6,719 nt of DNA. Source: JBOGJI01 sp050747865 (lineage in GTDB: Bacteria > Acidobacteriota > Thermoanaerobaculia > Multivoradales > JAHEKO01). The position numbers and the translations under genes are program-made. The notes beneath the pieces were generated by a model. That model was not told where the DNA came from. It was given only the letters and a program-made list of their open reading frames with translations, and made no database searches. The DNA lies in the NCBI GenBank assembly GCA_050747865.1, contig JBOGJI010000146.1, positions 1 through 6,719 on the forward strand, written 5' to 3'. Position 1 is the first letter of the stretch; the number at the start of each line of letters is the position of its first letter. This document shows, in pieces, positions 6,112 through 6,719 of this stretch.

Positions 6112-6117
6112 AGTATA
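6112..6117 (-). promoter_or_regulatory. Possible -10 element for the M48-nuclease unit
   Basis: On the minus strand this reads TATACT, five of six bases of the TATAAT consensus. Transcription would start near 6105, giving a leader of about 90 bases before the M48 ATG. CTGACA (6124-6129) resembles a -35 element but is only 6 bases away, too close to be used with it. The element lies between the ribosome site and start codon of the divergent dehydroquinase gene, so the two control regions would overlap. Confidence 0.3.
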
Positions 6118-6122
6118 GCGCC

Positions 6123-6719
6123 GTGTCAGGCTGGGCCACCTTGATCGCATCCCTCACCTCGCCGGACGATCTCGCCCGGCTGGAGTCCCTCGCCGGCTAC
6201 GCCGACATGCTGGAGGTGCGCGCCGACCTGCTCGGCGACTTGGCCGTGGACCGCCTGCGGGACGGCTTTCCAGGAGGGCTCCTATTCACGCTGCGCAGTC
6301 GCGCGGAGGGAGGGCAGGGAGAGACCGCGCCCGCGCTTCGTCACGAGCGGCTCCTGGCGGCCGCGGAGGCCGGCTACGACCTGGTCGATCTGGAGGCCGA
6401 TCGGGACCTCGATCCGGCCCTGCTCTCGCGGCTGCCGGAGTCGCGCCGCCTGATCTCCTGGCACGGTCCCGCGGTCGAGCTGGACGGGCTGCGGGAGCGG
6501 TTCCGCGCTCTCGTCTCGACCCCGGCCCGCTGGTACAAGCTGGTGCCGGCGGCCCACGAGCCGGGCGAGGAGTTTGCCGTGCTGGCGCTGCTCCGCGGCC
6601 TGCGGCGCCGCGATGTCATCGCGTTCGCCGCCGGGGAAGCGGCCGCCTGGACGCGGCTGGTGGCGCCGAGGCTGGGCGGCCCGATCGTCTTCGCGGCGGC
6701 GGGCGAGACGGCGGCGGCG
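6123..6719 (+). CDS. aroD: Type I 3-dehydroquinate dehydratase, N-terminal part (cut by window end)
   Basis: Type I dehydroquinase removes water from 3-dehydroquinate to give 3-dehydroshikimate in the shikimate pathway, through a lysine Schiff base. Translated from GTG at 6123, 199 residues are open to the window edge with no stop. Family motifs in order: ASLTSPDDL (9-17), EVRAD (31-35), LLFTLRSRAEGG (53-64), YDLVDLEAD (85-93), SWH (112-114) with His114 as the catalytic histidine, and YKLVP (138-142) with Lys139 as the Schiff-base lysine. FAAGEAAAWTRLVAPRLG (168-185) follows. The window ends where the family usually has a PGQ motif. In many bacteria this domain is fused to shikimate dehydrogenase (AroDE); whether that is so here lies beyond the window. 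The start is GTG, preceded by AGGAGG. It is divergent from the M48 gene and not co-transcribed with any gene shown. Confidence 0.88.
   Translation, partial: MSGWATLIASLTSPDDLARLESLAGYADMLEVRADLLGDLAVDRLRDGFPGGLLFTLRSRAEGGQGETAPALRHERLLAAAEAGYDLVDLEADRDLDPALLSRLPESRRLISWHGPAVELDGLRERFRALVSTPARWYKLVPAAHEPGEEFAVLALLRGLRRRDVIAFAAGEAAAWTRLVAPRLGGPIVFAAAGETAAA

Overview
This window looks like chromosomal DNA from a GC-rich Gram-negative-type bacterium. The content is housekeeping sugar-phosphate enzymes, a lipoprotein and exported hydrolases. The combination of an actinobacterial/cyanobacterial-type transaldolase, a Pgi of the kind found fused to transaldolase, a membrane-anchored M48 peptidase and a type I dehydroquinase is what I would expect from Acidobacteriota or a neighbouring soil or sediment lineage. 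This placement is an inference from gene style, not a proven one. I see no phage, transposon, CRISPR, tRNA or rRNA.

Layout from left to right. (1) Positions 50-508, minus strand: a small, very acidic lipoprotein made almost entirely of 11-residue Ala/Glu/Gly/Met repeats. (2) A 107-bp divergent spacer. (3) 616-1731 and 1789-3414, plus strand: transaldolase, then the phosphoglucose isomerase that in many bacteria is the C-terminal half of one bifunctional TalPgi protein. Here the two are separate but lie in the same reading frame, parted by a single TAG and 57 stop-free bases. (4) A 67-bp convergent spacer. (5) 3482-5140 and 5166-6014, both minus strand: a two-gene unit transcribed M48 metalloprotease first, then a secreted protein joining an S1/P1-nuclease-like zinc domain to a C-terminal domain I cannot place firmly. 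(6) A 108-bp divergent spacer. (7) 6123 to the window end, plus strand: the N-terminal part of a type I 3-dehydroquinate dehydratase, cut by the window edge.

Transaldolase and Pgi both act on fructose 6-phosphate and connect the pentose phosphate pathway with glycolysis. Transaldolase also handles erythrose 4-phosphate, the precursor used by the shikimate pathway to which the dehydroquinase belongs, but the dehydroquinase gene is in a separate transcription unit. The M48 protein and the nuclease-like protein are both predicted to be exported zinc enzymes and are probably co-transcribed. The most distinctive items are the split TalPgi, the two-domain nuclease-like protein with a full set of zinc ligands, and the 11-mer repeat lipoprotein.
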